NCBI GenBank assembly: GCA_024741835.1
Contig: JAENRP010000070.1
Coordinates: 1 to 64,000 of the forward strand
DNA: 64,000 bases
Direction of reading: 5' to 3'
DNA from: Diplocarpon mali
Taxonomy: Eukaryota > Ascomycota > Leotiomycetes > Helotiales > Drepanopezizaceae
Below are positions 23,516 to 34,456 of this stretch, piece by piece (position 1 is the stretch's first letter; every line of letters starts with the position of its first letter). A program made the translations under genes and the position numbers. The notes under the pieces are model-generated. The model searched no databases and was not told where the DNA came from. It worked only from the letters and a program-made list of their open reading frames with translations.

Positions 23516-25011
23516 CTAGTAACGGTACCTAACATAAGGGTTAGCATGAGTCTAAAGCGGTATATGAATTCTGCTTACATCTCGCTCTTGAAAGGTCCCT
23601 CGACCTCAAGACCAAGGTACTCAGCCTGGACTGGGGTCAACTTTGAGAGCTCGGCGTTGACGTGAGACAAGTGAAGTAGAGCAACAGTCTCGTCCAAGAT
23701 CTTTGGCAGGACGTAGACGCCAACCTCAAGCTTTTGAGTCTTGCCAAACTCAACGTACTTCTGTCCGAAAGCGGCATCCTCACTCTTAAAGAGCAAGATT
23801 TGAGCGAGGACTTGGTTGGTGAATGAGCACGACATGACGAAAGAAGAATGGCCGGTAGCACATCCCAAGTTAACGAGACGTCCTTCGGCAAGAAGGATGA
23901 TGTGGCGACCGTTCTTCATGAGGTACCTGTCAACTTGAGGCTTGATGTTCTGAACGCTGGCAGCGTTCTTCTTCAACCAGGCAACGTCGATTTCAATATC
24001 GAAGTGGCCAATATCTGCGCAGGTCAGATTGGATCTTAATAGGAGGTTTTGATTGGCTTACTGCAGACAATGGCATCGTTAGGCATTGCCTCGAAGTGCT
24101 CACCAGTCAAGATGTCTCTGCACCCAGTGGTAGTGACAAAGATTTGGCCTTGGCTGGCAGCTTTCTCCATAGTGGTAACTTGAAACCCGGATACAGCAGC
24201 TTGAAGAGCGTTGATTGGGTCGATCTCGGTAACGAGGACGCGGGCACCCATTCCGTGGAGAGCCATAGCACAACCCTTTCCAACGTCACCAAAACCAGCA
24301 ACGACAGCAATCTTACCAGCAATCATGACATCGGTGGCACGCTTAATACCGTCAATCAAAGACTCGCGGCATCCGTACAAGTTGTCAAACTTGGACTTAG
24401 TGACGGAGTCATTGACATTGACAGATGGGACAAGAAGCTGCTTGTTCTTCAACATCTTGTACAAGTGGTGAACACCAGTGGTGGTCTCCTCGGAGACACC
24501 GAAGCAGCCCTTGAGCATTTCTGGGTATTTCTTATGAACGAGAGCAGTCAAATCTCCACCGTCATCGAGTATCAAGTTCAAGCCCTTGCCATCCTTGAAG
24601 GCAACAAGTTGTTGTTCAAGACACCATTCGTACTCCTCCTCGGTCTCTCCCTTCCAGGCGAAGACGGGGACACCTGGGAAATGTTAGCCTCGTTCTCGAG
24701 GAAGTCGAAAGAATTATATTACCAGCGGCGGCGATGGCAGCAGCAGCATGGTCTTGTGTAGAGAAGATGTTGCAAGAAGACCAGGTAACTTCGGCACCAA
24801 GGAAGGTGAGGGTCTCGATCAGGACAGCGGTTTGGATTGTCATGTGTAGACAGCCAGCAATACGGGCACCCTTCAGTGGCTGGTCGGCAGCGTACTTCTC
24901 ACGAGTTGCCATCAAACCTGGCATCTCATTCTCGGCCAGCTCAATCTCCTTGCGGCCGAAGGCAGCAAGGCTGAGATCTGCCACCTTGAACTTGGATGCT
25001 GGTGCAGACAT
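23516..25011 (-). CDS. S-adenosyl-L-homocysteine hydrolase
   Basis: Exons 24723-25011, 24062-24673, 23579-24014 and a 13-nt last exon 23516-23528; introns 49, 47 and 50 bp. The product has 449 residues, the usual size for fungal enzymes. It splits S-adenosylhomocysteine into adenosine and homocysteine, relieving inhibition of methyltransferases. The NAD-binding motif [10 protein letters not shown], the substrate segment [13 protein letters not shown], the [10 protein letters not shown] strand and [10 protein letters not shown] are all present. The tiny final exon adds G-TAC-CGT-TAC-TAG, restoring the conserved C-terminal YRY whose lysine/tyrosine region reaches into the neighbouring subunit's NAD site. 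Reading through the last donor would instead stop at Met and drop YRY. The gene is probably constitutive. Confidence 0.97.
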
Positions 25012-25660
25012 ATTTGCGATTGTGTGTGGTGTTGCGGTGAGGGGTAGCTTTTTAGTATCAGAAACTAGTGAAAATGGAGCGAATTAGTTCCTTTTTACGT
25101 TCGAGGGTGAACAACTGTTTGAGGATATCTTACATCGTTTTGGAATTTTTCGGTAATGGGAGAAGAAGAGATAGCGAGGGAAGATTTGGCTGGCCTTGAA
25201 AAACGCGATGTTTCTTTGGAGGGGCGGACTTTTCCTCTAATCGCACTAGTACTAGCGTCATTACAAGCTGAAGTATACCCCAGGGCGGCGATATATATGA
25301 CTGGCTGGCTGGAGAAAGCCGGCGGATAGGAAAGGGTCCAATTTAAAATGCTAAAGTCCCAAGGGCTAGCTTACGGTATTTTCCTCATCTAACAGTTTGA
25401 GGCTGAAAATACATACCTCTGAGCCACAATGCTCAGCAACTTGTGTTTTCTCGAAAGTTCACATAGTTGATTCAATCGCAGTACAGAGATCGTAGCGGGA
25501 CAGATCCACCGCTGATATCTACGGCCTCCACTTGTTTGAAGTTGTTCGCCCCGCCATCAACAGACCCCTCTGAACGCCAGACCATGCAAGCCCCATCCAT
25601 GATTAGAGTGCAAAATTTCATCTCAAAGCTTGTCTATCTGCGTCAATTGAAATAAGAACC

Positions 25661-26864
25661 CTACTCGGAATCAGGCAGCAAGTTGCTCTTAACCGCAAAC
25701 ATCTTGCTAGTAATGCTAGCTGTAAATCCATCCACTTGTCTCGAATATTGCTCAACCTGGCGAGCATTCAACATACCCTCCAATCGGCTGGGCTCTGTTG
25801 GCAACTTGAAGAGTCTCTCCCACTCGTCCTCAGGGAGTGGTGCCAGCTTCTGTGTTGCTCTGGTAGCATTCTCCGCCGCACGTTTTGTCTTCCACGCGGT
25901 AACCTTTGCTTGCTCACGAGCCAATTGTCTTTGGAAGTATTGGAAATTATTGAGTTCCGTGTAGTGAGTTTCAATGCTATCCAGAAGCTGGTCGCAAGTT
26001 CTCTCCAGGAATGGGTCGACAGACAAGTCAAGAGACTCAAGATTGGGATATAGGGGGATTTGAGGAGGGTTTGCGGTAAGATCTGAAAGGCTGGCGGGGA
26101 ACTCGAGTTGCTTCTCTGGGAGTGCGCCGGGCATTTGATGCAAGAATGATGTCAGAAGATGTGAGTTGTGGACAATGATTGGGAGTTCAATGAGGACATC
26201 CTTATATGTGAGCTTTGATTTTTGCATACTGTGCAGAATAAGCAGATATCATAGAAAAACCCAGCAGAAATGCTTACTGCTCGGTTGTGAACTTGCTCTC
26301 CTTGAACGCGGCCATGAAAGTCGGAGACAATCTGAAAGCTCGCAGGCTCAGGGCGCCCTGAGAACTCCTACTAACATCGTGTATCAAAGCGACGGTTCTC
26401 TCATTTGGCTTTTCTTGGTAGTGGAACTGGTTCTCGATCAGGCTGGAGTTAATAAAGTTGCCCATATTCGCGCTCATGTACCATCCGACGTTGTTAGCAT
26501 CAACGTTAACCTCCCGCAGGTACTTGATCATCTCGTTTTGGTAGGAGATATTCGCTTTTGATCGAGGGGCAGCAGCGGCGACATTTGAAGCGGCCATATG
26601 ATCGTTCGGGTGCGTGTCGGAGGCTGCGACATCTGCGGTTGGAAATGGAAAGCAGTTTGTGATTTGGAGGGTTGCGTTGATATCCATACCCACGATAGAT
26701 CCAGTCGCTGTAGTTGGGAATGTCGCAGAGCACGCCTTGACAATTTTCATAACTACCTGTAAATCTCATCAGACGCAGTTCCTTGATAATGATTCATATA
26801 TCCGTACCAGCGCCTCGATCTGCACTGAATTTAACGGGATTTCTTTCGCTGAAGAGTCCGCCAT
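25661..26864 (-). CDS. Translation initiation factor eIF3 subunit H
   Basis: Exons 26808-26864, 26278-26756 and 25661-26228, introns 51 and 49 bp, encode 367 residues. The N-terminal MPN domain (about 10-150, beginning [16 protein letters not shown]) lacks a metalloprotease JAMM motif, as expected for eIF3h, which is structural. The C-terminal half is helical ([39 protein letters not shown]) and carries the eIF3h pattern. The subunit belongs to the PCI/MPN core of eIF3 that recruits mRNA to the 40S ribosome and is present in filamentous fungi but absent from budding yeast. The first exon encodes only 19 residues. Confidence 0.95.
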
Positions 26865-27506
26865 GGTAAGCAACGATTCAAAACCGTTGGTTTTAGTTCA
26901 AGTGTTCTTCACTGCAGTTAAAAGGCTGAGGTAGTGGTTTCTCAAGGTCGTCGTCGCAAAGTTACCTAAGGAATAAAATTTGGTGCCATTGTGCGAGCGG
27001 ACTCGTTAGCGCGTACCCCGCGACAACCTGCAAGTTTCGAATCTTTTTAGCAGTACAAATTGGTGAATAATGATCACTGGAACAAATTCATTGTTATAGC
27101 TTTGCAAACCTTTTAAAGCAGAGTCTTATACTTACAGAGACATCATGCGTTCATGTATCATTCACATGCTCTTTATAAAACCGGGGATTAAGGAATGTGT
27201 CATTGACTTCTCGCGTTAGTTTCTCCCCCTGTACAGTTCATTTTGATCAATTTGTCTCTTTTCCATTAATACTTTCCTCCTCGATCCAGATGGGAAAGTT
27301 CATAACTGGTAATATTTCTGGTGTAATCTCATACACTCGTTAAGATGGTCTCGGTAGTATCACTGGCCATCTACTGACCACTGAGAGTTGCGAAATTCAT
27401 TCTGGCAATCATACAGCAATCATCGACGCCCGACGCAGCTCGTCCTGCCACTGAAGACTCACCCAAATCCTATATATCTACAATACTGAACACTCAAGAT
27501 CTTCTA
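26865..27506. other. Intergenic region
   Basis: 642 bp between the eIF3h start and the Mix23 stop, both on the minus strand. It is AT-rich and no gene is seen; it should hold the eIF3h promoter and the Mix23 3' end. Confidence 0.5.
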
Positions 27507-28138
27507 TTATCTCCCTTCGGTCCCTTTTCTCCAATCATTAAATGCCTCCTCCCAGTCTCTCGAGTCATCACCACACCTGTCCCTTGCCACTCCCCAACTC
27601 CTCGCTCTAATGATGTTCTCCACGCCCCTCTCTTGCCTAATCAACGCAGCCAACCTCTCAGTCCTTGCTTCTGCCGGATAGTACTTCGAGGAATAAGGAT
27701 CCAGCCTCTCGTCCACAACTCTCATTTTATCACGTTCGCTCTCCAGTCGTCTCGGTATCGCCTCGGGATCATCGGGGTCTGGACTCGTGGCCACAGCAGC
27801 ACAATAGTTGAGCACGTCCGACCGCATCTTCCACGACGGGAACAGGACTTGAGACTTGAAAGTTTGACACGATTTTGGGGATATTTGGCGCAAATTTGAG
27901 GGCCGCGGGATGCGACTTGAGGTCGAGGACGGATCAAAGCCAGCGGAGGCTGGAGTGAGGAGGGCGTTGAGGTTCTGTGTTATACTGTCGTCTATTGAGG
28001 AGCGGGATATACGCAGAAAATCTACGAAATGGTAAGTTTTGGAAATCTGAAGGGGAATGATACACTGGGACCTCTTAATGCGACAGTGCTGAAGCAAAAT
28101 TGGGGTGTAAGCTGTGAAGGGGGTGAAGTTTGAGCCAT
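27507..28138 (-). CDS. Mix23/Cid2-like mitochondrial protein
   Basis: Exons 28072-28138 and 27507-28021 (50-bp intron) encode 193 residues. The start MAQTSPPSQLTPQFCFSTVA lies in a different frame from the downstream open frame, and the intron joins it to DFLRISRSSIDDSITQNLN, the hallmark of the caffeine-induced-death protein 2/Mix23 family. Other family blocks are FPSWKMRSDVLNYCAAVATS, VVDERLDPYS and the cysteine near the end (ARDRCGDD). In yeast, Mix23 is an intermembrane-space protein of the Mia40 pathway that supports protein import under stress. The donor is GTCCCA, off-consensus; an alternative GTGTAT donor seven bases on also keeps frame (giving R-G-P-N before FLRIS) but fits the family less well. 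Confidence 0.85.
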
Positions 28139-28466
28139 AATATCTGGAGGAGACGGATTTTTTGGTGCCTCGGCTTTCGAGGTCTTTTCCCATAACAAAC
28201 TCGCCAGCTTGATTACGTGGAAGTGATTTTAAAATATGGGTAGGGTATAACAATTAGACCATTTGTGATCTGCTCATATTTTGATACTTCAGGTAAGAGA
28301 AGCGGCGTCGCTGAGGTACGGGGAGCTTTGGACAAGGGTGCTTGCTTATCTTAGCCCCTGGGGCCCGATAAGACTCGATTGATTACTTACCTACGTCAGC
28401 GGTTTGTTAGACTTAATACTGTATATTCTCATTACTCATTTTCCTCTTTTTGTAACATGTTTGTAA
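28139..28466. promoter_or_regulatory. Shared promoter of Mix23 and mitochondrial carrier
   Basis: Only 328 bp separate the divergent ATGs of two genes for mitochondrial proteins, so the regulatory DNA is probably shared. No specific binding motif was identified. Confidence 0.5.
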
Positions 28467-29811
28467 ATGTCTAGTACGCACACAGATGTTCTCCTGGTGA
28501 GTAGTATGGCCCTCAAAAGTTGTCACTTTCATTCCAATCTACCCGTTCCAACCTACTATCGTCTTCTACAGTGCTTGAAGCTTGTCAGAATAAGATTGTT
28601 TGTATTTCTCGACATAGACTCCTGCACGATTCGTCACATCATGTCAATTCTACAGAGCAACTAGCTAACTCTGTCAGGCAGGTGGACTCGCCGCTTTTAC
28701 AGTCGATCTTGTAAGTCATTCCTCCATTTTCTGACTTGTCGGCAAGAAAAATACCAAACTTCTCCTATACGACATAAGCTCGTGTCTTTAGTCTCGATTC
28801 TGATATAAAGATAGCTTATTTACCCACTGGATACTCTGAAAACTCGTTATCAAAGTCCAGATTATCAAAGAATCTACTTTGATGCATCAAGGAATGCCAT
28901 CAACCATAGAGTCCTGTTCCGAGGTTTATACCAAGGAGTGGGTAGCGTCATCTTGACTACGATACCCTCTTGTAAAAGTCTCCCCGTTATATATATTCTC
29001 AACTCCAGACTGAAACTTTTTAGCCGGTGCATTTTTCACTACATATGAAGCCTTGAAATCTGGACTCACAAAAGTCGCCACCTCAAGCTCAGGAGCAATG
29101 CTAGTTCCACAGCCATTTATCAACAGCGCCGCTTCAGCAAGTGCAGAACTCGTTTCATGCTTCATTCTCACTCCCGCAGAAGTTCTGAAGCAAAACGCTC
29201 AAATGATCCGCAAGCCAACTAGCAGCTCAGGCGTCAAAACAGCCTTCCAACCTTCCGTCAGTCTGCAAGCACTGAAGCAATTCAAGCGACCGTCCCAGCT
29301 ATTCAGGGGATATACTGCCCTAGCAGCGCGCAACCTCCCGTTCACAGCCATGCAATTCCCTATGTTCGAGCACTTGAAAGAGAGCATCAAAGCCTACCGG
29401 GAGCAGAACGGAACGTATAGTGGAGACTTGATCGAAACAGCCCTGATGACAGCAGTCAGTGCAGGCTGTGCGGGGTCCGTAGCTGCAGTCATCACTACAC
29501 CGGTCGATGTAGTCAAAACGCGTATTATGCTCTCAGCCGCAGGCGAGAGCTCGACGACAGAAGCGAAGCAGGAAGTTGAGAAAGCGAAGCAAAAAGAGCA
29601 TTCGCCTGACAAGCTCGCTCAAGAGAAAGGGGTTAGGCGAAAGAGTGGCTTCAAGGTCGCCAAGGAAATCTTGGGTGAGAGTGGGGTCAAAGGGCTCTTC
29701 AGAGGTGGGATTCTGAGGGCGGCGTGGACGGCGCTTGGGAGTGGGTTGTATCTTGGGGTTTATGAGAGCGGGAGGGTCTGGTTGGGGGGTTCGCAGGGGA
29801 CTAATAATTGA
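28467..29811 (+). CDS. Mitochondrial carrier, SAM-carrier-like
   Basis: Exons 28467-28496, 28678-28710, 28815-28971 and 29024-29811, giving 335 residues; introns are 181, 104 and 52 bp. The three mitochondrial carrier signatures are present: PLDTLKTRYQSP, TPAEVLKQNAQ and TPVDVVKTRIM, each starting an odd-numbered helix, together with paired helices such as AGGLAAFTVDLLIYPLD. The second signature, with AEV-KQ, resembles that of S-adenosylmethionine carriers (Pet8/SLC25A26), but the substrate cannot be assigned from sequence alone. A lysine/glutamate-rich loop (about 250-290) separates the last two helices. The first exon (10 codons) and second exon (11 codons) are very short; both are needed to complete helix 1. 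It is divergent from Mix23. Confidence 0.88.
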
Positions 29812-31145
29812 CGATCTCGACGACGGTTTGCTGAGGATCGCCCGGCTGTACATTATTCCTTGCCCTCACCAGAGTGCTTTTGAAATTTGTATTACTCTTC
29901 CTTACGCAGGAACTACATCAGGATGACCGATCCACCAGCTGAAAGCGCGTAGTGACAGAAGGAACAGCGATATTGACTTGCTCTACTGGCATCTGTGGCT
30001 GTGATAACAAGATCTGACGCAGGGGTGTTCAGCGAATGTCGGGCAGGGATCACACAGGATTACTCTTTCTTTGTATGTCGAGTATCGCAGCACATTCATC
30101 AATACGCATATCAAAAAGCTAGCCAATACTCGCGGAGTAACAGCAGTCTCCGTGTCCATACAATGGGCACAGGACAATCACGAGGGTACTGGCAGAATCT
30201 CCCGTGATAATGAAACTGTACTCATGCTTACGGTCGAGTTGGCTCCTAAGGATCTGTTTTGGAACTGGCGACGCATCTAGCGTAGCCTGTCTAGAACAAC
30301 AGCTCCGGAGGCTCAGGATGAGAGATATTATATCCTCGTAAATAGACGACAGAGTTAAAAAAGAGTTCTTGGAAAGGGCCGCGCAGTGGTAAGGGCTATT
30401 ATTGCCTTAGGTTGGAACATACTTACTTGCTTCTGCTCAGTGTTTTCTTCGCTTAATTCACCACGTCAGACTTACTTAACGATATGTCTGGCACTCATAT
30501 GTATGGTAGTGTGAAACTAAAATTGGGATTGTGTATATCTGCAGCATCATATGTAAGCAGACTCTAAGCATATGGCAGGTTAGAACCCCAGCGCCAAGTC
30601 TCATGCTTACAGATATACAATTCTGGTTTGAGATATAGGTAGGATGCCGGTGGAGCCCCAGATTACAACCTAGGGAGTGCCGAAGTCTTGCGTATGAGAA
30701 CAGTATTTCTGTCATACAAGCCCTGTGCCAGATATGGTAGTGTCATCATCCAGGGAACTTTAGGATTCACAGCAGGATATACCGTGGACACTTGCAACAG
30801 GGGGAATGCGCACTCGGTAGGATAGAATGGGGCTTATACGATTCGGGCGTTTAGAATCGATTGTCCCCGTTATATTAACTCAAGAGGTAATATCCTCCAT
30901 CGCCTTGCCGCCAGTGCAAAACGAGAAATGACACTGTCAGACACCTCTCAGCCATGATCGCTTCCCTCCCCAACAGCCCTAGAACAGCCCTTCCGCCGCA
31001 TGCGCAACCCCATTAACAACCAAGTGCCCTTCGCTCCTCGACTATCAACAGCGCGCCCTCCGTTTATTGACTTGAGAACCAAAGTGCTTCACTGCCTTGC
31101 CGCCAGTGCAATTCCTTGAAAGACGAAGGTTCCAAACAGCCCGTC
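29812..31145. other. Intergenic region, start of AT-rich island
   Basis: 1.3 kb without a recognisable gene. A 20-bp motif containing CCTTGCCGCCAGTGCAA occurs twice (near 30902 and 31092). Open frames are short. Confidence 0.5.
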
Positions 31146-31406
31146 TTACGAGCAGCAGTAAGAGATAAAGCAACCTTCACCAGGGCTTTTGCCAACGCAG
31201 GCCTGTTCGTTATCATGTTTAAATTCGGGGCCGTTAGATGAGGATTTTCCTGTAGGGCATGCTAGAGTCGGTGACCCGCAGTAGAGCTTGTTGCCTCTGT
31301 AGCAGGTGGCGAAATCTTGTACAGTATTAAATGCGCTGCAACTTGCATCACACAAGGATGCGATGGTAAGGACGGCAGCCGTAGCGAGAAACGAAGAGAA
31401 TCGCAT
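31146..31406 (-). CDS. Small secreted cysteine-rich protein
   Basis: An intronless 86-residue product starting at MRFSSFLATAAVLTIASL, a typical signal peptide with a probable cut near Cys-Asp-Ala/Ser. The mature part (about 66 residues) has eight cysteines spaced like a disulphide-knotted apoplastic protein, ending in a Cys-Cys-Ser terminus. No known domain is recognised. The open frame extends 49 codons further upstream, but the later Met gives the signal peptide and sits about 140 bp after a TATATAAGG-like box (31543-31551, minus strand). It lies at the edge of a repeat-rich AT island, the usual place for fungal effector candidates; effector activity is only inferred. It could also be an antimicrobial or killer-like peptide. 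Confidence 0.72.
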   Translation of the reverse strand: MRFSSFLATAAVLTIASLCDASCSAFNTVQDFATCYRGNKLYCGSPTLACPTGKSSSNGPEFKHDNEQACVGKSPGEGCFISYCCS

Positions 31407-31603
31407 TCTGATAAGCGGCGAGGAGTAGACGTGGAATTTTGATAATAATGGATGGGAATGGATAGAGACCGGTTCGAACGATGATGAATTAAGAGTGAGT
31501 AGAAAGCTGCTGTTCTGAGGCCGTTGGAGCTGGGAGTGCTTCCTTATATACAAAATTTTACATCCTTAGTGGCTTCTTTATCTCCTACTCCAGATTCAAT
31601 TTA

Positions 31604-31714
31604 TTTTGTCGCAGGCCAAACATGTACCAGATCAGCGTGTGTTCAAGAGAGGACTTTTGGTGGTTTGCAAGGTTAAAATATACTTTCACATAGTGTGTTT
31701 AGCCTGCGACGAAG
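31604..31714. mobile_element. MITE copy 1 (TA target site, Tc1/mariner-like ends)
   Basis: A 111-bp element with terminal inverted repeats TTTTGTCGCAGGCCAAACA on the left and the matching TGTTTAGCCTGCGACGAAG on the right, bordered on both sides by TA. It has no coding capacity and begins about 200 bp upstream of the secreted protein's start codon. Confidence 0.8.
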
Positions 31715-32252
31715 TACTTTGTATTTTGCACTTGAAACCCTTTAGTTAATTGAAACTCAGCTGCCTAGTCAGTAGATACTTTGTACTCGGAGTATTATAG
31801 TTCAGCCTAGGCTTTGAGATGGCGTTTTTTAAGTTAGGATCCTTTAAACTATACAGTAGCACATAAAGGCTCCCTTGTTTTCTGTTCTCCGGTTTAGTGA
31901 GGAACTACTATATAGTATTAGGTGCTTTACTAGACAAAGGTATCAGGAGTAAACTATATCATAACTGTCTAATTAAGTAGATTGATCAATAAGCGTCTAG
32001 ACAGGGTTTAGTTAAAGCTTTATAATATCAGCACTGCTATTATATAATAGCACTAGCTCTAAATACGCAAAAAGCTGCCTATGAATCCGAACAAGGTTTA
32101 AGGGTGAAACACATACTCAGGAACTGAAGCTGATCAAGTCTTGTGTTTATTATTATAATTGTTTTATCATACGAAGTATTCAACCAACTTAGCCAAAGTA
32201 CCGCCGCGCAGGGTGCAGGCATCTACGTGCGACGACGTACCATATGTGCCTT

Positions 32253-32273
32253 AGGTAGGTAGGTAGGTAGGTA
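32253..32273. repeat. (TAGG)n microsatellite
   Basis: About five tandem TAGG units inside the AT-rich island. Confidence 0.85.
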
Positions 32274-32837
32274 CTTTGTAAGGTGCAGCTTCAGCTACCT
32301 AAGATCTTACTATGTCTTAACTGAGAATCTTGTTGAAATGCTTGATAAACAGTGTAACTCCATAAAGAATTTACTTTAGCTGGACATAGCTAAGATCACC
32401 CGCCTGACAGGATCATCTACCTAAATTAAATTCACCCTTGATAATTTACTTCATGACCATATGTTCCTAGGGTAGGCATTGATAGATATTCATTGGCAGT
32501 TACTATAGTGCTTTGAGGTGGTGACCCACGCACGCGTGCGACGCTTGGTAATTGATTGAAATAGCATGAGACCATAAGGCATACCTTATACCCAGGCTTT
32601 CCCTATGTTCAGGCAAACCTATCAAGCTAATAAACAAACTCCCCCCCTCTAAACTGGTTACTACCTAGGAGTAGAATACCAATAGTACTTAAATCCTTAA
32701 AAAGTTTGAATATACAACGAGGTGTATCGTATGCATAGTCTAGAGTTTCTGACTGCATTTTGGAGAATCACTTTAATTCAATTTTTCCACTGAATATACT
32801 ACACATTTCACTAACCAAAGGTACTACCTTGGGCAGG

Positions 32838-33790
32838 GGACGACTCAACACCTGTTCGTGGTGTCTCCTACGAATCTGCAGATCCTTTCCAAGAGTCTGC
32901 AGAGCCGAGATGGAGTTCTATCGACTGCGAAACATCGAACCTTGAGTTAAGTAAAGCTAGACTTTTTAGAAGCTTTGAAATAATAAAAAAACTACTACCT
33001 GTCTCGTTTAGAATCAACATCCCTCTACTTTCGACCTCTCCTTACACACTCTATAATTATCCAGATAAATACCCATGACTAGAGGAAGGGCTCGACAATA
33101 GATACAAACGGAAATGAGGCGGGTTATAATATAAAAGGGAAAAGAGGGGAAAGGATGTATTTCGAAACTTCGCAGCGGTGAAGATTCCTTTGAAGCTAAA
33201 GTCGATACGAATGGTTCTAATCCATAGCCCCCGACTAGTAAAACACTTAATGAAGAACAAAGGGGAAAACACACACAAGAGGGGGCCTCGTAGAGAGCCA
33301 AAAACAAGAGGAGGAAGCACCACAATTGGGCAACCCTCGAGGAGGTGTTGGGAACAATTCCCAAGTTGGAGTATATTATGAGGTTGTTGGGCGTTGCGCG
33401 CTGCGTTCGCTGCTCTCCAAGTACAATGGTGGTATCATATTTATCCTTCTTCAGTCATATGCCAATCAAATGACTTCCTGTCACGAGATCTCTACGTATC
33501 AGGCCTCTGCATTAATGTAATTAAATAAATAGCCGCTATCAGGAAGGAGGGCGTACTCCAGGTTAAGGGATCTAAGGCAACTCTATTTATCTAAGCATCT
33601 CTTCAAGAACGTACTCGTCTAATGCTTAGTGGGATTAACTATTAATTTAAGTATAAGCTGGACTCTTATCCAAGTGACTGAGGGCTCGTACAGGTTATAA
33701 TCGGCTAAAAATTAAATTCAAAGAATTTTTATACCAGTCTCTCCTCATACTCAATACAACTATCGCATTTCCCTCTTATGCTATATAGTT
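32838..33790. repeat. Degenerate dispersed repeat, copy A
   Basis: Shares a co-linear series of blocks with 58663-59324: CGACTCAACACCTG, TCTGCAGA...GCCGAGAT, AAAGCTAG followed by GAAGCTTT, CCCTCTACTTTCGACC, GGGTTAT with TATAAAAG, AAATAGCCGCT, AAGAACGTACTCG and TTTTTATACCAG. Copy A carries an additional 280 bp or so (about 33240-33525) not in copy B. No intact coding frame is seen. It may be a solo LTR or a non-autonomous element. Confidence 0.7.
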
Positions 33791-34050
33791 TAGAACTAAT
33801 ATAGTATGTTAAGAAAGAAGGTACTATCTTTTGATTCTTTGAAGTCAGCTTGCAAGGGGAGAAAAAGCGGCGCAGATAAATTTGTATATGTTTTGCATAT
33901 GTGCCTTATGCCCTCATGGCATTTTAGTCGATTCCAGTGGTTGTATCTCCTAGATACAGATTCTCGGCGTCAAGAGGCCTTTACATGCTATAGGACGTAC
34001 TGAAGTAAATGTTGAGTAGAGTACAATCAGGGGGATTTCTCTTGCAGTTA

Positions 34051-34182
34051 CTTTATCGCAGGCCAAACAAACACCGTATGAAAGTGTGTTTTATCTTGCA
34101 CACCCACCTAAGATCCGATCCACCCTTACAGTATATATACGCTAATGCGGCTAATGCGGTGCTTGTCTGTCCTGCGACAAAG
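34051..34182. mobile_element. MITE copy 2, best-preserved ends
   Basis: A 132-bp element bounded by CTTTATCGCAGG and CCTGCGACAAAG, a near-perfect inverted repeat, with TA flanking each end (34049-34050 and 34183-34184). The internal sequence differs from copies 1 and 3 except near the ends. Confidence 0.82.
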
Positions 34183-34402
34183 TAAACTGTAGGGAAGGGA
34201 TGCCCTGCTATCCAAACGGCCCTCGGATTGATGATTTTAATACATTTAAAAACGTGCTCCTAGTTTTTACCTTTGAAGTAGAATTGATGATCAAACGTAG
34301 GATAGAAATCCACTGAAGAGTAAAGTCCCGCAAAGCCAGGTACGAATACGAGGAGGTAGCTAACCGTGCATCCCTCGGCTCTGTAGTGGTAGTCAAATCC
34401 AA

Positions 34403-34406
<4 letters not shown>

Positions 34407-34440
<34 letters not shown>

Positions 34441-34456
34441 AGAAGAAGAAGAGAAA
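34407..34456. repeat. (AG)n / (GAA)n compound microsatellite
   Basis: About 15 AG dinucleotides followed by GAA triplets. A second short GA run lies at about 34540-34552. Confidence 0.93.

Noticed and set aside
24096..24761. A 221-codon frame antisense to S-adenosylhomocysteine hydrolase
   Set aside because: It is the shadow of a clearly coding exon.
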